DNA of 64,000 nucleotides from Comamonadaceae bacterium PBBC1 (GCA_002256145.1 NKIP01000013.1:51211-115210); one strand, 5' to 3'; shown: positions 35,766 to 45,715, counted from the first letter of the stretch. Notes: generated from the sequence alone by a model not told the origin. Program-made: numbers and translations.

Positions 35766-37373
35766 ATGAAACAAGCGACACCGCAGGCTCTGAAGTCTTG
35801 CGCCTTGACCGCCTGCTTGATCGTGGCTGGCGTGCTGTCGGCTGGTGCTGTGCAGGCCAAGCCCTTCAAATGGTCCAGCGCCAGCGACATCCCCACGCTG
35901 GACATCCATTCGCAAAACAACGCTTTGGGCAACGGCGTGCATGCCGCGATTTTTGACTCGCTGGTGTACTACAACAGCAAAACCTTCAAGGTAGAGCCCA
36001 AACTGGCCACGTCCTGGCGAGAAATGTCGGCCACCCAATACCGCTTCAACTTGCGCAAAGGCGTCAAGTTCAGCGATGGCTCTGCCCTGACGGCAGACGA
36101 TGTGGTGTTCTCGCTGGACCGCGCCCGTGCCAAGTCGTCCAACTTCAACGTCTACACCCAAGGTTTCAGCCGCATCGTCAAGGTCGATGCCAACACGGTG
36201 GACATCATCCTGAGCGGCCCCAACCCGGTGCTGCTCAACCAGTTGACCGAGCTGCGCATCATGAGCAAAGCCTGGGCCGAGAAGAACAAATCGGTCGAGC
36301 CCAAAGACGCCAAAACCAAGGACGAGAACTTTGCCCACCGCAACGCCATGGGCAGCGGCCCCTATATGGTCAAAGAGTGGCAACCCGACCAGAAACTGGT
36401 GTTGGTGAAAAACCCCAACTGGTGGGGCTGGTCTGAAGTGCCCACCAACGTGACCGAAATCATCTACACCCCGATCAAGAACGAAGCCACCCGCGCAGCC
36501 GCCTTGTTGTCGGGCGAAATCGATTTTGTGCTGGACCCCAGCCCACAAGACCTGGGCCGCATGCGCAGCAACGCCAACCTGAAGGTGATGGACGGCATTG
36601 AAAACCGCACCATCTTTTTGGGGCTCGACCAGCACCGCGACGAGCTGCCCGGCTCCAATGTCAAAGGCAAAAACCCGCTCAAGGACGTGAAGGTGCGCAA
36701 GGCCCTCTACCAGGCCATTGACATCGACACCATTCACCGCGTGACCATGCGCGGCTTGTCGCAAAACACGGGCGCGCTGGTGGCCCCGCAGGTCAATGGC
36801 TGGACCAAAGAGGTGGACACCCGTTTCCCTTATTCACAAGATGCCTCCAAAAAGCTGCTGGCCGAGGCCGGTTATCCCAACGGCTTTGAGGTGGACTTTG
36901 CCTGCCCCAACAACCGCTACATCAACGACGAAGAAATTTGCCAAGCCATCACGGCCATGTGGGCCAAGGTGGGCGTCAAAGCCAAGCTGCGCACGTTGCC
37001 GCTGGTGACTTACTTCCCCATGATCCAGCGTTACGAAGCCAGCATTTACATGTTGGGCTGGGGCGTGCCGACCTTTGACGGCCTGTACAGCCTGCAGTCT
37101 CTGGTTCGCAGCGTTGGCGCTGGCGGTGACGGCAACTACAACGTGGGACGCTACAGCAACCCGCGCATGGACTACATCGTGGACCGTGTGAAAACCGAGA
37201 CCGACTTGCCCGTGCGCAACCGCTTGCTGACCGAAGGCCTGCAGTTGTCCAACGACACGGTCTCTCACATTCCGCTGCACAACCAGGTCATTCCTTGGGC
37301 CATGAAGAAAAACGTGGAGGTGGTGCATCGCCCTGACAACCGCCTTGACTGGTCGCTGATCAAGGTCAACTGA
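35766..37373 (+). CDS. Peptide/nickel-type ABC transporter substrate-binding protein, receptor 1
   Basis: 535 residues from ATG 35766, with a GAGGT ribosome-binding site. A signal peptide (cleavage near VQAKP) precedes a family-5 solute-binding protein: FKWSSASDIPTLDIHSQNN, LRKGVKFSDGSALTADDVVFSLDRA and NPLKDVKVRKALYQAID are typical. It delivers oligopeptides or similar amides to the DppBC-type permease. Its stop overlaps the permease start by one base. It is a clear paralogue of the second receptor in the same operon (39636-41216). Confidence 0.93.
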   Translation: MKQATPQALKSCALTACLIVAGVLSAGAVQAKPFKWSSASDIPTLDIHSQNNALGNGVHAAIFDSLVYYNSKTFKVEPKLATSWREMSATQYRFNLRKGVKFSDGSALTADDVVFSLDRARAKSSNFNVYTQGFSRIVKVDANTVDIILSGPNPVLLNQLTELRIMSKAWAEKNKSVEPKDAKTKDENFAHRNAMGSGPYMVKEWQPDQKLVLVKNPNWWGWSEVPTNVTEIIYTPIKNEATRAAALLSGEIDFVLDPSPQDLGRMRSNANLKVMDGIENRTIFLGLDQHRDELPGSNVKGKNPLKDVKVRKALYQAIDIDTIHRVTMRGLSQNTGALVAPQVNGWTKEVDTRFPYSQDASKKLLAEAGYPNGFEVDFACPNNRYINDEEICQAITAMWAKVGVKAKLRTLPLVTYFPMIQRYEASIYMLGWGVPTFDGLYSLQSLVRSVGAGGDGNYNVGRYSNPRMDYIVDRVKTETDLPVRNRLLTEGLQLSNDTVSHIPLHNQVIPWAMKKNVEVVHRPDNRLDWSLIKVN

Positions 37374-38353
37374 TGCTCGCTTTCATTTTGCAGCGCCTGA
37401 TTCAGGCCGTGGTGGTCATGGTGACGGTGGCGTTCATCGCGTTTTTGCTGTTCCAGTATGTGGGCGATCCGGTGGTGTTCTTGCTGGGGCAAGACGCCAC
37501 GCCTGAACAAATCAAGGAACTGCGTCAGGGCTTGGGCCTGGACCAACCGTTTTTTGTGCAGTTTTGGCACTTTTTGTCCAACGCGGTGCAAGGCGAGTTT
37601 GGCCTGAGCCTGCGCCAAGGCGCCAAGGTCTCGCGCCTGATTGCCGAGCGCTTGCCCGCCACGCTGGAGCTGGCCCTGGTGGCCGCCACCTTGGCCCTGG
37701 CCATCGGCATTCCCATGGGGGTGTATGCGGCGCTGCGGCGGGGCACCTGGATCAGCCAGCTGATCATGACGGTGTCGCTGCTGGGGGTGTCGCTGCCCAC
37801 CTTCCTGATCGGCATTTTGCTGATTCTGGTGTTCGCGGTCATGCTGGGCTGGTTTCCCAGTTTTGGGCGGGGCGATGTGGTGCAGATGGGTTGGTGGTCG
37901 AGTGGTTTGTTGACGGCCAAGGGCTGGCACCACATCGTGTTGCCCGCCGTCACACTGGCGATTTTTCAGCTCACGCTGATCATGCGCCTGGTGCGGGCCG
38001 AGATGCTGGAGGTGCTGCGCACCGACTACATCAAGTTCGCCCGTGCTCGGGGCTTGTCCAGTCGCGCCATCCACTTTGGGCATGCGCTCAAAAACACCTT
38101 GGTGCCGGTGCTCACCATCACCGGTTTGCAACTGGGCGGCTTGATCGCTTTTGCCATCATCACCGAGACGGTGTTCCAGTGGCCTGGCATGGGTTTGCTG
38201 TTCATCCAGGCGGTCACGTTTGCCGACATTCCGGTCATGGCGGCGTATTTGTGCCTGATTGCCTTGATTTTTGTGGCGATCAACTTGGTGGTGGATTTGC
38301 TTTACTTTGTGGTGGATCCTCGCTTGCGCGTGGGCAAACCCGGGGGACATTGA
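37373..38353 (+). CDS. Peptide-type ABC transporter permease (DppB-like)
   Basis: 326 residues with six hydrophobic segments. It has the DppB opening FILQRLIQAVVVMVTVAFIAFLLF, the GLGLDQPFFVQF motif and the coupling loop RTDYIKFARARGLSSRAI. It pairs with the DppC-like permease encoded after the second receptor. The TGATG overlap with receptor 1 shows tight coupling. Confidence 0.93.
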   Translation: MLAFILQRLIQAVVVMVTVAFIAFLLFQYVGDPVVFLLGQDATPEQIKELRQGLGLDQPFFVQFWHFLSNAVQGEFGLSLRQGAKVSRLIAERLPATLELALVAATLALAIGIPMGVYAALRRGTWISQLIMTVSLLGVSLPTFLIGILLILVFAVMLGWFPSFGRGDVVQMGWWSSGLLTAKGWHHIVLPAVTLAIFQLTLIMRLVRAEMLEVLRTDYIKFARARGLSSRAIHFGHALKNTLVPVLTITGLQLGGLIAFAIITETVFQWPGMGLLFIQAVTFADIPVMAAYLCLIALIFVAINLVVDLLYFVVDPRLRVGKPGGH

Positions 38354-38355
38354 CC

Positions 38356-39591
38356 ATGGGTGCTTCCTTGCAATCTGTTTTGGGGCGGGGTGCAGCGTTT
38401 GCACGCATTGCCCAGTTTCACCCCGAACTCACGGCTTTTCGGCGTGACCTGCACGCCCACCCTGAACTGGGTTTTGAAGAGGTTTACACCGCTGCACGCG
38501 TGGCCGAGATGCTCAAGCTGTGCGGCGTGGACAGCATCCACACCGGTCTGGGCAAAACCGGCGTGGTGGCCCTGGTGCACGGCCAGGGCCGCTCGGCCGA
38601 CAACCCCGGTCGCATGATCGGCCTGCGCGCCGACATGGACGCGCTGCCCATGAGCGAACACAACGAATGCAACTGGAAGTCGGGCACCCCCGGTTTGATG
38701 CATGCTTGCGGGCATGACGGCCACACCGCCATGCTGATGGGCGCGGCGCGTTATCTGGCCGAAACCCGCCGCTTTGACGGCACGGCCGTGCTGATTTTTC
38801 AGCCGGGCGAAGAGGGTTACGCCGGTGCCCGCGCCATGATTGAGGATGGTTTGTTCGAGCGCTTTCCGTGCGAACAGGTCTATGCCCAGCACAACTCGCC
38901 CGAAACGCCTTTGGGCGTGATCGGCATCACCCCCGGCCCCATGCAGGCGGCGGTGGACCGGATTGAAATTCGCATTCGTGGCAAAGGCGGCCACGGTGCA
39001 CGCCCGCACCAAGGCGTGGACCCGGTGCTGGTGGCCGGGCACATCATCACCGCCGCACAAAGCGTGGTGTCACGCAACCTCTCGGCCTTTGACCAAGCTG
39101 TGGTGAGCATTTGCTCGATGCAGGCCGGCCACCCCGGTGCCATGAGCGTGATTCCGGGCGAGGCCACCTTGGTGGGCACGGTGCGCACATACAGCGAGGG
39201 TGTGCAAGACCTGATTGAAGAGCGCTTGCGGTCCTTGTGCACCGGCATCGCCCAGGGCTTTGGCGCATCGGCCGAATTGACTTATGAGCGCGTCTACCCC
39301 GCCACCGTGAACACCGTGCCCGAGGCGCAATTTGCATGCGATGTGGCCGCCACCTTGGTGGGCGAGGACAAGGTCTGGCGCAACATGCTGCCCAGCATGG
39401 GCGGGGAGGATTTTTCTTTCATGCTGCAGGCCAAACCCGGCGCTTACATCCGCATTGGCCAAGGCCTGCCGCACGGCCCCGGCCCGCATCCGCTGCACAA
39501 CAGCCGTTACGATTTCAACGACGACATCTTGCCTTTGGGCGCTGCCTTGCACGCCCGCTTGGTCGAGCAGGCTTTGCCCTTGCAGGCATGA
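38356..39591 (+). CDS. M20-family amidohydrolase (hippurate hydrolase/N-acyl amino acid amidohydrolase type)
   Basis: 411 residues from ATG 38356. Metal-site motifs are visible: LHAHPELGFEE, HACGHDGHTAML, FQPGEEGYAGA and a C-terminal MGGEDFSFML. Such enzymes hydrolyse N-acylated amino acids or short peptides in the cytoplasm. It sits between the DppB-type permease and the second receptor, 2 nt after the former, so the imported substrate is probably an N-acyl amino acid or peptide that this enzyme opens. Confidence 0.92.
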   Translation: MGASLQSVLGRGAAFARIAQFHPELTAFRRDLHAHPELGFEEVYTAARVAEMLKLCGVDSIHTGLGKTGVVALVHGQGRSADNPGRMIGLRADMDALPMSEHNECNWKSGTPGLMHACGHDGHTAMLMGAARYLAETRRFDGTAVLIFQPGEEGYAGARAMIEDGLFERFPCEQVYAQHNSPETPLGVIGITPGPMQAAVDRIEIRIRGKGGHGARPHQGVDPVLVAGHIITAAQSVVSRNLSAFDQAVVSICSMQAGHPGAMSVIPGEATLVGTVRTYSEGVQDLIEERLRSLCTGIAQGFGASAELTYERVYPATVNTVPEAQFACDVAATLVGEDKVWRNMLPSMGGEDFSFMLQAKPGAYIRIGQGLPHGPGPHPLHNSRYDFNDDILPLGAALHARLVEQALPLQA

Positions 39592-39635
39592 GCTTCGGTT
39601 TCGCTTCAGTCCATTCATTCAACAAGGAGAACTCC

Positions 39636-41216
39636 ATGGCTTTCAAACTCAACCCTCTCGTGGCCACTTTGGCCGCTGCGCTGGCCTTGTCTGCGGCCTC
39701 GGCTTCTGCCGTGACTTTGCGCGTGGGCAACCAAGGCGACGCCTTGTCCATGGACCCGCATTCGCTGAACGAGTCTTTGCAAATTTCGGTGGTCGAAAAC
39801 GTGTACGAGACCCTGGTCTCACGCGACGCCAACTACAAGCTCAGCCCTTTGCTGGCCACCAGCTGGAAGCAAACCTCGCCCACCGTGTGGCGTTTTGAGC
39901 TGCGCAAAGGCGTCAAGTTCCATGACGGCACGCCCTTTACGGCTGACGACGTGATCTTCAGCTACGAACGCGCCAAGGGCGACGGCTCGGACATGAAGAG
40001 TTATGTGGGCCAGTTCAAAGAGATCAAAAAGATCAACGACCACACCATCGACATCATCACCAACGCGCCATTCCCCATCGTGCCCGAGTTGATCACGCAC
40101 TGGGCCATCATGAGCAAGAAGTGGTGCGAAGACAACCAGGCCACCAAGCCCGTGGATCGCCGCAAAGGCATTGAAAACGCAGCGTCTTTCCGCGCCAACG
40201 GCACAGGCCCATTCCGTGTGCGCGAGCGCCAGCCCAATGTGCGCACCAGTTTCAGCCGCAATGGCAGTTATTGGGGCAAGATCCACGGCAACGTGGACGA
40301 AGTCATTTTCAACGTGATTGGCAACGATGCCACCCGCGTGGCAGCCATGATGTCGGGTGAGCTGGATGTGATGGAGCCGGTGCCCGTGCAGGACGTGGAA
40401 CGTCTGAAAGGCAATGACAAACTCAAGGTGCTGCAAGGCCCTGAGCTGCGTGCCATTTTCTTGGGCATGGACCAAAAACGTGACGAACTGCTGTTCTCGA
40501 ACGTGAAGGGTAAAAACCCTTTCAAGGACATCCGGGTGCGCAAGGCCTTCTACCAAGCCATTGACATCGAAACCATCAAGAGCCGCGTGATGCGCGGTGC
40601 TGCCACTCCCTTGGCGCTGATGTACCCCCCACAAGTCAATGGCTTCCCCGCCGACTTGGCCAAGCGCTTGCCTTTTGACGTCGATGCCTCCAAGAAATTG
40701 CTGGCCGAAGCGGGTTACCCCAACGGCTTCGAGGTCAAGATGAATTGCCCGAACGACCGCTATGTGAACGACGCCGAAATCTGCCAAGCCGTGGCCGCCA
40801 ACCTGGCCAAGGTGGGCGTCAAAATCAACCTGGAAGCCGAGACCAAGGGCACTTACTTCCCCAAAATCTTGAGCCGCAACACCAGCTTTTACATGCTGGG
40901 CTGGACCGCCAGCACCGTGGACGCGCACAACGTGATGTACCCCATCTTGTCCACCCCCGGTGACGGCGGTCGCGGCCAGTTCAACTTGGGCGCTTACAGC
41001 AACCCCAAGGTGGACGAGTTGACCGACAAAGTCGCCTCTGAAACCGATCAGAAAAAGCGCAACGACATGATCCGCGAAGCCATGAAGATCCACCAGGATG
41101 ACATTGGCCACTTGCCCTTGCACCAGCAAGCGCTGAACTGGGCGGCCAAGAAAAACATCGAGCTGGTGCAGTTTCCGGACAACGGCATGGCTTGGAAATT
41201 CATCACAGTGAAGTAA
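39636..41216 (+). CDS. Peptide/nickel-type ABC transporter substrate-binding protein, receptor 2
   Basis: 526 residues from ATG 39636, with an AAGGAG ribosome-binding site. A signal peptide (cleavage near SASAVT) leads into a family-5 receptor (LRVGNQGDALSMDPHSLNE, LRKGVKFHDGTPFTADDVIFSYERAK). It shares long stretches with receptor 1, including KGKNPxKDxxVRKAxYQAIDIxTI, so the two arose by duplication and have diverged, presumably to widen substrate range with one permease. Confidence 0.93.
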   Translation: MAFKLNPLVATLAAALALSAASASAVTLRVGNQGDALSMDPHSLNESLQISVVENVYETLVSRDANYKLSPLLATSWKQTSPTVWRFELRKGVKFHDGTPFTADDVIFSYERAKGDGSDMKSYVGQFKEIKKINDHTIDIITNAPFPIVPELITHWAIMSKKWCEDNQATKPVDRRKGIENAASFRANGTGPFRVRERQPNVRTSFSRNGSYWGKIHGNVDEVIFNVIGNDATRVAAMMSGELDVMEPVPVQDVERLKGNDKLKVLQGPELRAIFLGMDQKRDELLFSNVKGKNPFKDIRVRKAFYQAIDIETIKSRVMRGAATPLALMYPPQVNGFPADLAKRLPFDVDASKKLLAEAGYPNGFEVKMNCPNDRYVNDAEICQAVAANLAKVGVKINLEAETKGTYFPKILSRNTSFYMLGWTASTVDAHNVMYPILSTPGDGGRGQFNLGAYSNPKVDELTDKVASETDQKKRNDMIREAMKIHQDDIGHLPLHQQALNWAAKKNIELVQFPDNGMAWKFITVK

Positions 41217-41219
41217 TCC

Positions 41220-42128
41220 ATGAATGCCCTGAAACGTTGGCTGCAAAGCGACGTCGGTTACAGCTTCCGCCAATCGCCCACGGCGATGGTGGCAGCTGGC
41301 ATCGCCTTCGTTTGTCTTTTTTGTTCTGTCTTTGCCGGCTGGGTCTCGCCCACCAACCCCTTTGACCTGACCACGCTGGAGCTGAGCGACGCCCGCTTGC
41401 CTCCGGCTTGGCTGGAGGGTGGCACCACCAAGTTCTTGCTCGGCACCGATGACCAGGGGCGCGACATTTTGTCGGCCCTGATTTACGGCTCACGCATTTC
41501 TTTGGTGGTGGGCATTGCCTCGGTGATTTTGTCGGTGGCCGTGGGTGTGGGCATGGGCTTGCTGGCTGGCTTCAAGGGCGGCTGGATCGACGCTTTGTTG
41601 ATGCGCCTGTGCGATGTGATGCTGTCTTTTCCAGCCATCTTGGTGGCCCTGTTGATCGCGGGCGTGGGGCGTGCCTTGTTCCCCAACGCCAATGAGTCAC
41701 TGGCTTTTGGTGTGCTGATCATCTCGATCTCGCTCACGGGTTGGGTGCAATACGCCCGCACGGTGCGTGGCACCACGCTGGTGGAGCGAAACAAAGAGTA
41801 CGTGCAGGCCGCCCGTGTGACGGGTGTGGCCCCCTTGCGCATCATGTTCAAGCATGTGCTGCCCAACGTGATGGGCCCGGTCATGGTGCTGGCCACCATC
41901 CAGGTGGCCACGGCCATCATCACCGAAGCCACCTTGTCGTTTTTGGGTGTGGGCGCACCGCCCACCTCGCCATCGCTGGGCACCCTCATTCGTGTGGGCA
42001 ATGACTATTTGTTCTCGGGTGAGTGGTGGATCACGATTTTTCCGGGGCTGATGCTGGTGGTGATCGCCCTGTCGGTCAACTTGTTGGGTGACTGGTTGCG
42101 CGACGCGCTGAATCCGAGATTGCGATGA
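41220..42128 (+). CDS. Peptide-type ABC transporter permease (DppC-like)
   Basis: 302 residues. The N-terminal cytoplasmic segment with one helix (about 21-40) and the phrase FLLGTDDQGRDILSALIYGSRISL are diagnostic for DppC-type permeases; the coupling loop is NKEYVQAARVTGV. It forms the channel with the DppB-like protein. It starts 3 nt after receptor 2 and overlaps the next gene by ATGA. Confidence 0.94.
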   Translation: MNALKRWLQSDVGYSFRQSPTAMVAAGIAFVCLFCSVFAGWVSPTNPFDLTTLELSDARLPPAWLEGGTTKFLLGTDDQGRDILSALIYGSRISLVVGIASVILSVAVGVGMGLLAGFKGGWIDALLMRLCDVMLSFPAILVALLIAGVGRALFPNANESLAFGVLIISISLTGWVQYARTVRGTTLVERNKEYVQAARVTGVAPLRIMFKHVLPNVMGPVMVLATIQVATAIITEATLSFLGVGAPPTSPSLGTLIRVGNDYLFSGEWWITIFPGLMLVVIALSVNLLGDWLRDALNPRLR

Positions 42129-43093
42129 GTCTTTTACAAGTCAAAAACCTGGTGGTGGAATTCCCCAGCCGCCACGGCACGTTGCGTGCGCTGGACGATA
42201 TTTCTTTCGACATTGCCCCCGGCGAAATTCTGGGTGTGGTGGGCGAATCGGGTGCAGGCAAGTCGCTCACGGGGGCGGCCATCATCGGTTTGCTGGAACC
42301 TCCCGGGCGTGTGGCCAGTGGGCAAATTTTGCTGGAAGGCCAACGCATCGACCACCTGAACGCCGACCAGATGCGCCACATCCGGGGTCGCAAAATTGGT
42401 GCGATTTTTCAGGACCCACTCACTTCGCTCAACCCGCTGTACAGCATTGGCAGGCAGCTGACCGAAACCATCCTGGCCCATTTGCCTGTGACGCCGCAGG
42501 AGGCGCGCCAACGCGCCATCCAGCTGCTCAAGGACACCGGCATTTCGGCCGCCGAAGAGCGCATCGACCATTACCCGCACCAGTTTTCGGGCGGCATGCG
42601 CCAGCGCGTGGTGATTGCCCTGGCCTTGGCCGCCGAGCCGCAACTGATTGTGGCCGACGAGCCCACCACCGCGCTCGATGTGTCCATTCAGGCGCAAATC
42701 ATCAGCTTGCTCAAAAAGGTCTGCAAAGACCGGGGCGCCGCCGTGATGCTGATCACGCACGACATGGGCGTGATCGCCGAAACCTGTGACCGCGTGGCCG
42801 TGTTGTATGCCGGGCGCGTGGCCGAAATCGGCCCGGTGCACCAGGTCATCAACCAACCGGCCCATCCCTACACCGCAGGCCTGATGGCCTCGATCCCCGA
42901 CATGGACAGTGACCGCGAACGCTTGAACCAAATTGACGGTGCCATGCCCCGACTGAACGCCATCCCGCAAGGCTGTGCCTTCAACCCGCGCTGCCCCAAA
43001 GCCTTTGACCGCTGCAGGCAAGAGCGGCCCGAGCTGGTGCAAGCCGGTGCCAACCGCGCCGCTTGCTGGCTGCACGACGGGAGCGCCGCATGA
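42125..43093 (+). CDS. Peptide-type ABC transporter ATP-binding protein (DppD-like)
   Basis: 322 residues: Walker [11 protein letters not shown]-loop [12 protein letters not shown], signature FSGGMRQR and Walker [13 protein letters not shown]. The C-terminal oligopeptide-transporter extension carries the Cys motif [15 protein letters not shown]. It is one of two ATPases energising the importer. ATGA overlaps occur at both ends. Confidence 0.95.
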   Translation: MSLLQVKNLVVEFPSRHGTLRALDDISFDIAPGEILGVVGESGAGKSLTGAAIIGLLEPPGRVASGQILLEGQRIDHLNADQMRHIRGRKIGAIFQDPLTSLNPLYSIGRQLTETILAHLPVTPQEARQRAIQLLKDTGISAAEERIDHYPHQFSGGMRQRVVIALALAAEPQLIVADEPTTALDVSIQAQIISLLKKVCKDRGAAVMLITHDMGVIAETCDRVAVLYAGRVAEIGPVHQVINQPAHPYTAGLMASIPDMDSDRERLNQIDGAMPRLNAIPQGCAFNPRCPKAFDRCRQERPELVQAGANRAACWLHDGSAA

Positions 43094-44085
43094 GCAACGC
43101 CAAACCCCAAGCCTTGGTCGTGGCGCACGACTTGGCCAAAACCTTTGACGTGTCGGCCCCTTGGCTCAACCGCGTGATCGAGCGCAAGCCGCGCCAACTG
43201 CTCAACGCCGTTGACGGCGTGAGCTTTGAGATCGAGCGTGGCAAAACCCTGGCCTTGGTGGGTGAGTCGGGTTGCGGCAAAAGCACGGTGGCCCGCTTGC
43301 TGGTGGGCCTGTACGAGCCCACACGCGGCGGCCTGACCTTTGACGGGCAAGACGCCCATGCCGCCTTCAAGTCGTCCGATGCCAAGGCCATGCGCCAACG
43401 CATTCAGATGATTTTCCAGGACCCCTATGCCAGCCTGAACCCCCGCTGGACGGTGGACAACATCATTGGCGAGCCGCTCAAAGAGCACGGCCTGATCAGC
43501 GACGCCGAAGAGCTCAAAGCCCGTGTGGCCGAATTACTCCAATCGGTGGGCTTGTCGCCGCTCGACATGGTCAAGTACCCGCACCAGTTTTCGGGCGGGC
43601 AGCGTCAGCGCATCTCGATCGCCCGCGCTTTGGCCACCGCGCCCGAGTTTTTGGTGTGCGACGAGCCAACATCGGCCCTGGACGTGAGCGTGCAGGCACA
43701 GGTGCTCAACATCATGAAGGACCTGCAGCGCGAGCGCGGTTTGACCTATTTGTTCATCAGCCACAACCTGGCCGTGGTGCGCCATGTGAGCGACCAGGTG
43801 GGCGTGATGTATTTGGGCCGTCTGGTGGAGCTGGCCGACAAACACACCCTGTTTGGCAACCCGCAGCACCCCTACACCAAGATGCTGCTGGACGCGATTC
43901 CCAAAATGCACGACACCGGGCGCGCCCGCACCCCGGTGCAAGGCGAGGTGCCCAACCCGCTCAACCCGCCCACGGGCTGTACCTTCCACCCCCGCTGCCC
44001 GCAGGCCACCGACATCTGCCGCGCTGAGCGTCCGCCGCTGCGCGACTTCAAAGGCATCAAGATCGCTTGTCACGCGGTGGTGTGA
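43090..44085 (+). CDS. Peptide-type ABC transporter ATP-binding protein (DppF-like)
   Basis: 331 residues from ATG 43090, overlapping the DppD-like stop (ATGA). Walker A GESGCGKST, Q-loop FQDPYASLNPRW, signature FSGGQRQR and Walker [13 protein letters not shown] are present, with the C-terminal GCTFHPRCPQATDIC motif. It is the last gene of the seven-gene operon; no terminator is evident before the hipB operator. Confidence 0.95.
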   Translation: MSNAKPQALVVAHDLAKTFDVSAPWLNRVIERKPRQLLNAVDGVSFEIERGKTLALVGESGCGKSTVARLLVGLYEPTRGGLTFDGQDAHAAFKSSDAKAMRQRIQMIFQDPYASLNPRWTVDNIIGEPLKEHGLISDAEELKARVAELLQSVGLSPLDMVKYPHQFSGGQRQRISIARALATAPEFLVCDEPTSALDVSVQAQVLNIMKDLQRERGLTYLFISHNLAVVRHVSDQVGVMYLGRLVELADKHTLFGNPQHPYTKMLLDAIPKMHDTGRARTPVQGEVPNPLNPPTGCTFHPRCPQATDICRAERPPLRDFKGIKIACHAVV

Positions 44086-44114
44086 TCATTTGGAGATGGG
44101 CACAAGGTCTTTAA

Positions 44115-44161
44115 AGATTAAAATATCAGTCATTCAATGAATTTAATCTGTCAATGACTGA
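44115..44161. promoter_or_regulatory. Interleaved inverted repeats, probable HipB operators
   Basis: Two perfect inverted repeats interleave upstream of and across the hipB start: AGATTAAA (44115-44122) with TTTAATCT (44142-44149), and TCAGTCATT (44126-44134) with AATGACTGA (44153-44161). The second arm of the latter contains the hipB ATG at 44154. Such paired palindromes fit autorepression by the HipB (and HipBA) complex. Confidence 0.75.
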
Positions 44162-44489
44162 ATTTTTAGACTTTGGATTCTCCACGTCTGAAGAAATCGC
44201 ACTGGTTTTGGCGCAGCGCTTGAAAAGCCTGAGGGTTCAAAAAGAAATTCCTCAAGCCGACTTGGCGCAGCGCATGGGCGTGTCTCGCAGCACGCTCAAC
44301 ACGCTCGAGAATACTGGTAAGGGTTCGCTTATCTCCTGGATCAAACTGGTGCAGTGCCTGGGTCAAGAAGGGCAATTGCAGCCGCTGTTCAAACCCGTGA
44401 CGGCTTCCATCGCCGACATGGTGAAACAACAACAACCCGCCCGTCGGCGCGTCACCCGAAATCGCACTCGGCCCGTGGTCAAGCGATGA
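44154..44489 (+). CDS. hipB: HipB-like antitoxin, XRE-family DNA-binding protein
   Basis: 111 residues. The helix-turn-helix of the Cro/CI type lies at about 22-76 (LKSLRVQKEIPQADLAQRMGVSRSTLNTLENTGKG). The basic tail (ARRRVTRNRTRPVVKR) may bind DNA or the toxin. It should neutralise HipA and repress the pair through the palindromes at its start. The stop overlaps the hipA ATG (ATGA). AT content rises just upstream, consistent with an acquired module. Confidence 0.86.
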   Translation: MTEFLDFGFSTSEEIALVLAQRLKSLRVQKEIPQADLAQRMGVSRSTLNTLENTGKGSLISWIKLVQCLGQEGQLQPLFKPVTASIADMVKQQQPARRRVTRNRTRPVVKR

Positions 44490-45715
44490 AAACAGTACAG
44501 GTTCGCTACCAAGGCTGGGGTGAAAATTGGCCACTGGGCACCTTGGCTGACAACGGTCAACAACTGCTGTTTGAATACTCACCTCAAGCCTTGGCTGAAG
44601 GCGTGTCCTTGTCCTCGCGGCATTTGCCTTTGCAAAAGCAGGCCATGGGTCATTTCCCGTCGCATCAATGGCGACTTCCAGGATTGTTTGCAGACTCTTT
44701 GCCCGATGGCTGGGGCATGCTGCTCATGGACAGGTTATTTCGAAAGCAAGGTCTTCGGCCAGAACAGTTGTCACCCCTGGACCGATTGAGTTTCATTGGC
44801 CAACGTGGCATGGGTGCGCTCACTTACGAGCCTGATTCACAGGGTGATGTCTTGCAGGGTACGGTGGATCTGGTGGCGCTGGCCCATGAAACGGCTTTGG
44901 TCTTGCAGGGCGCAGACACGGAAACCCTGCAGCGCTTGGCCTTGTTGGGGGGCTCTCCGCAGGGTGCCCGGCCCAAAGTGCTCGTGTTCTACGATCCAGC
45001 GATGGCTCGCATCAGCACAGCACCCATGCCTGCAGGGTCGGGCTGGTTGGTCAAGTTTCAGGCCTTGGGCGAACACAAAGAAGTCTGTGCCATTGAGGCG
45101 TTTTATGCACAACTGGCCAGAGCTTGTGGTTTGGATATGCCCGAGACACATGTGTTTGATTTGAACGCCAAACAGGCCGCACTGGGCATTGAGCGCTTCG
45201 ATCTGGTGCAAGACCAGCGTGTGCCGATCCATTCTTTGGCTGGTTTCTTGCACGCCGACTTCAGAATTCCTTCTGCGGTGGACTACACGACTTTTTTACG
45301 CGCCACTCGCATGATCACTCGGGATGAACGTGAGGTGCAAAAAGCATTTGAGCGAGCGGTGTTCAATGTGCTTTTTCACAACCGGGATGACCATGCCAAA
45401 AACCTGGCTTACCGCATGGATGCGCAAAGGCACTGGAAGCTTGCCCCGTGCTTTGACCTGACGTACAGCGAAGGCCCCGGCGGTGAGCACCAAATGGACA
45501 TTTGTGGCGAAGGCCTGCACATCACCCGAAGTCATTTGATGAAGTTGGCGCAGCAAGGCGGCATCGACGCAAGGTGGGCAGGGCACAGGCTGGACGCCAT
45601 GCTGGCAGTGACAGACCAGTGGGCTTCGCTTGTCGAATCGTTTGAAATCCGTCGAGCAACACGCCAAAAAATGCACCATGAAGTGATTTGCCAGCGCGAA
45701 GCCTTGATGCGCTGA
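44486..45715 (+). CDS. hipA: HipA-family Ser/Thr kinase toxin
   Basis: 409 residues from ATG 44486. An N-terminal HipA domain precedes the kinase core: a glycine loop GGSPQGARPK (155-164), Lys190 (WLVKF) as the likely ATP-binding lysine, the catalytic NRDDHAKN (299-306) and a metal-binding Asp in FDLTYS (Asp324). HipA enzymes phosphorylate aminoacyl-tRNA synthetases or related targets and induce dormancy. All key residues are present, so it is probably active. It converges on porin 2 across a bidirectional terminator. Confidence 0.9.
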   Translation: MKTVQVRYQGWGENWPLGTLADNGQQLLFEYSPQALAEGVSLSSRHLPLQKQAMGHFPSHQWRLPGLFADSLPDGWGMLLMDRLFRKQGLRPEQLSPLDRLSFIGQRGMGALTYEPDSQGDVLQGTVDLVALAHETALVLQGADTETLQRLALLGGSPQGARPKVLVFYDPAMARISTAPMPAGSGWLVKFQALGEHKEVCAIEAFYAQLARACGLDMPETHVFDLNAKQAALGIERFDLVQDQRVPIHSLAGFLHADFRIPSAVDYTTFLRATRMITRDEREVQKAFERAVFNVLFHNRDDHAKNLAYRMDAQRHWKLAPCFDLTYSEGPGGEHQMDICGEGLHITRSHLMKLAQQGGIDARWAGHRLDAMLAVTDQWASLVESFEIRRATRQKMHHEVICQREALMR

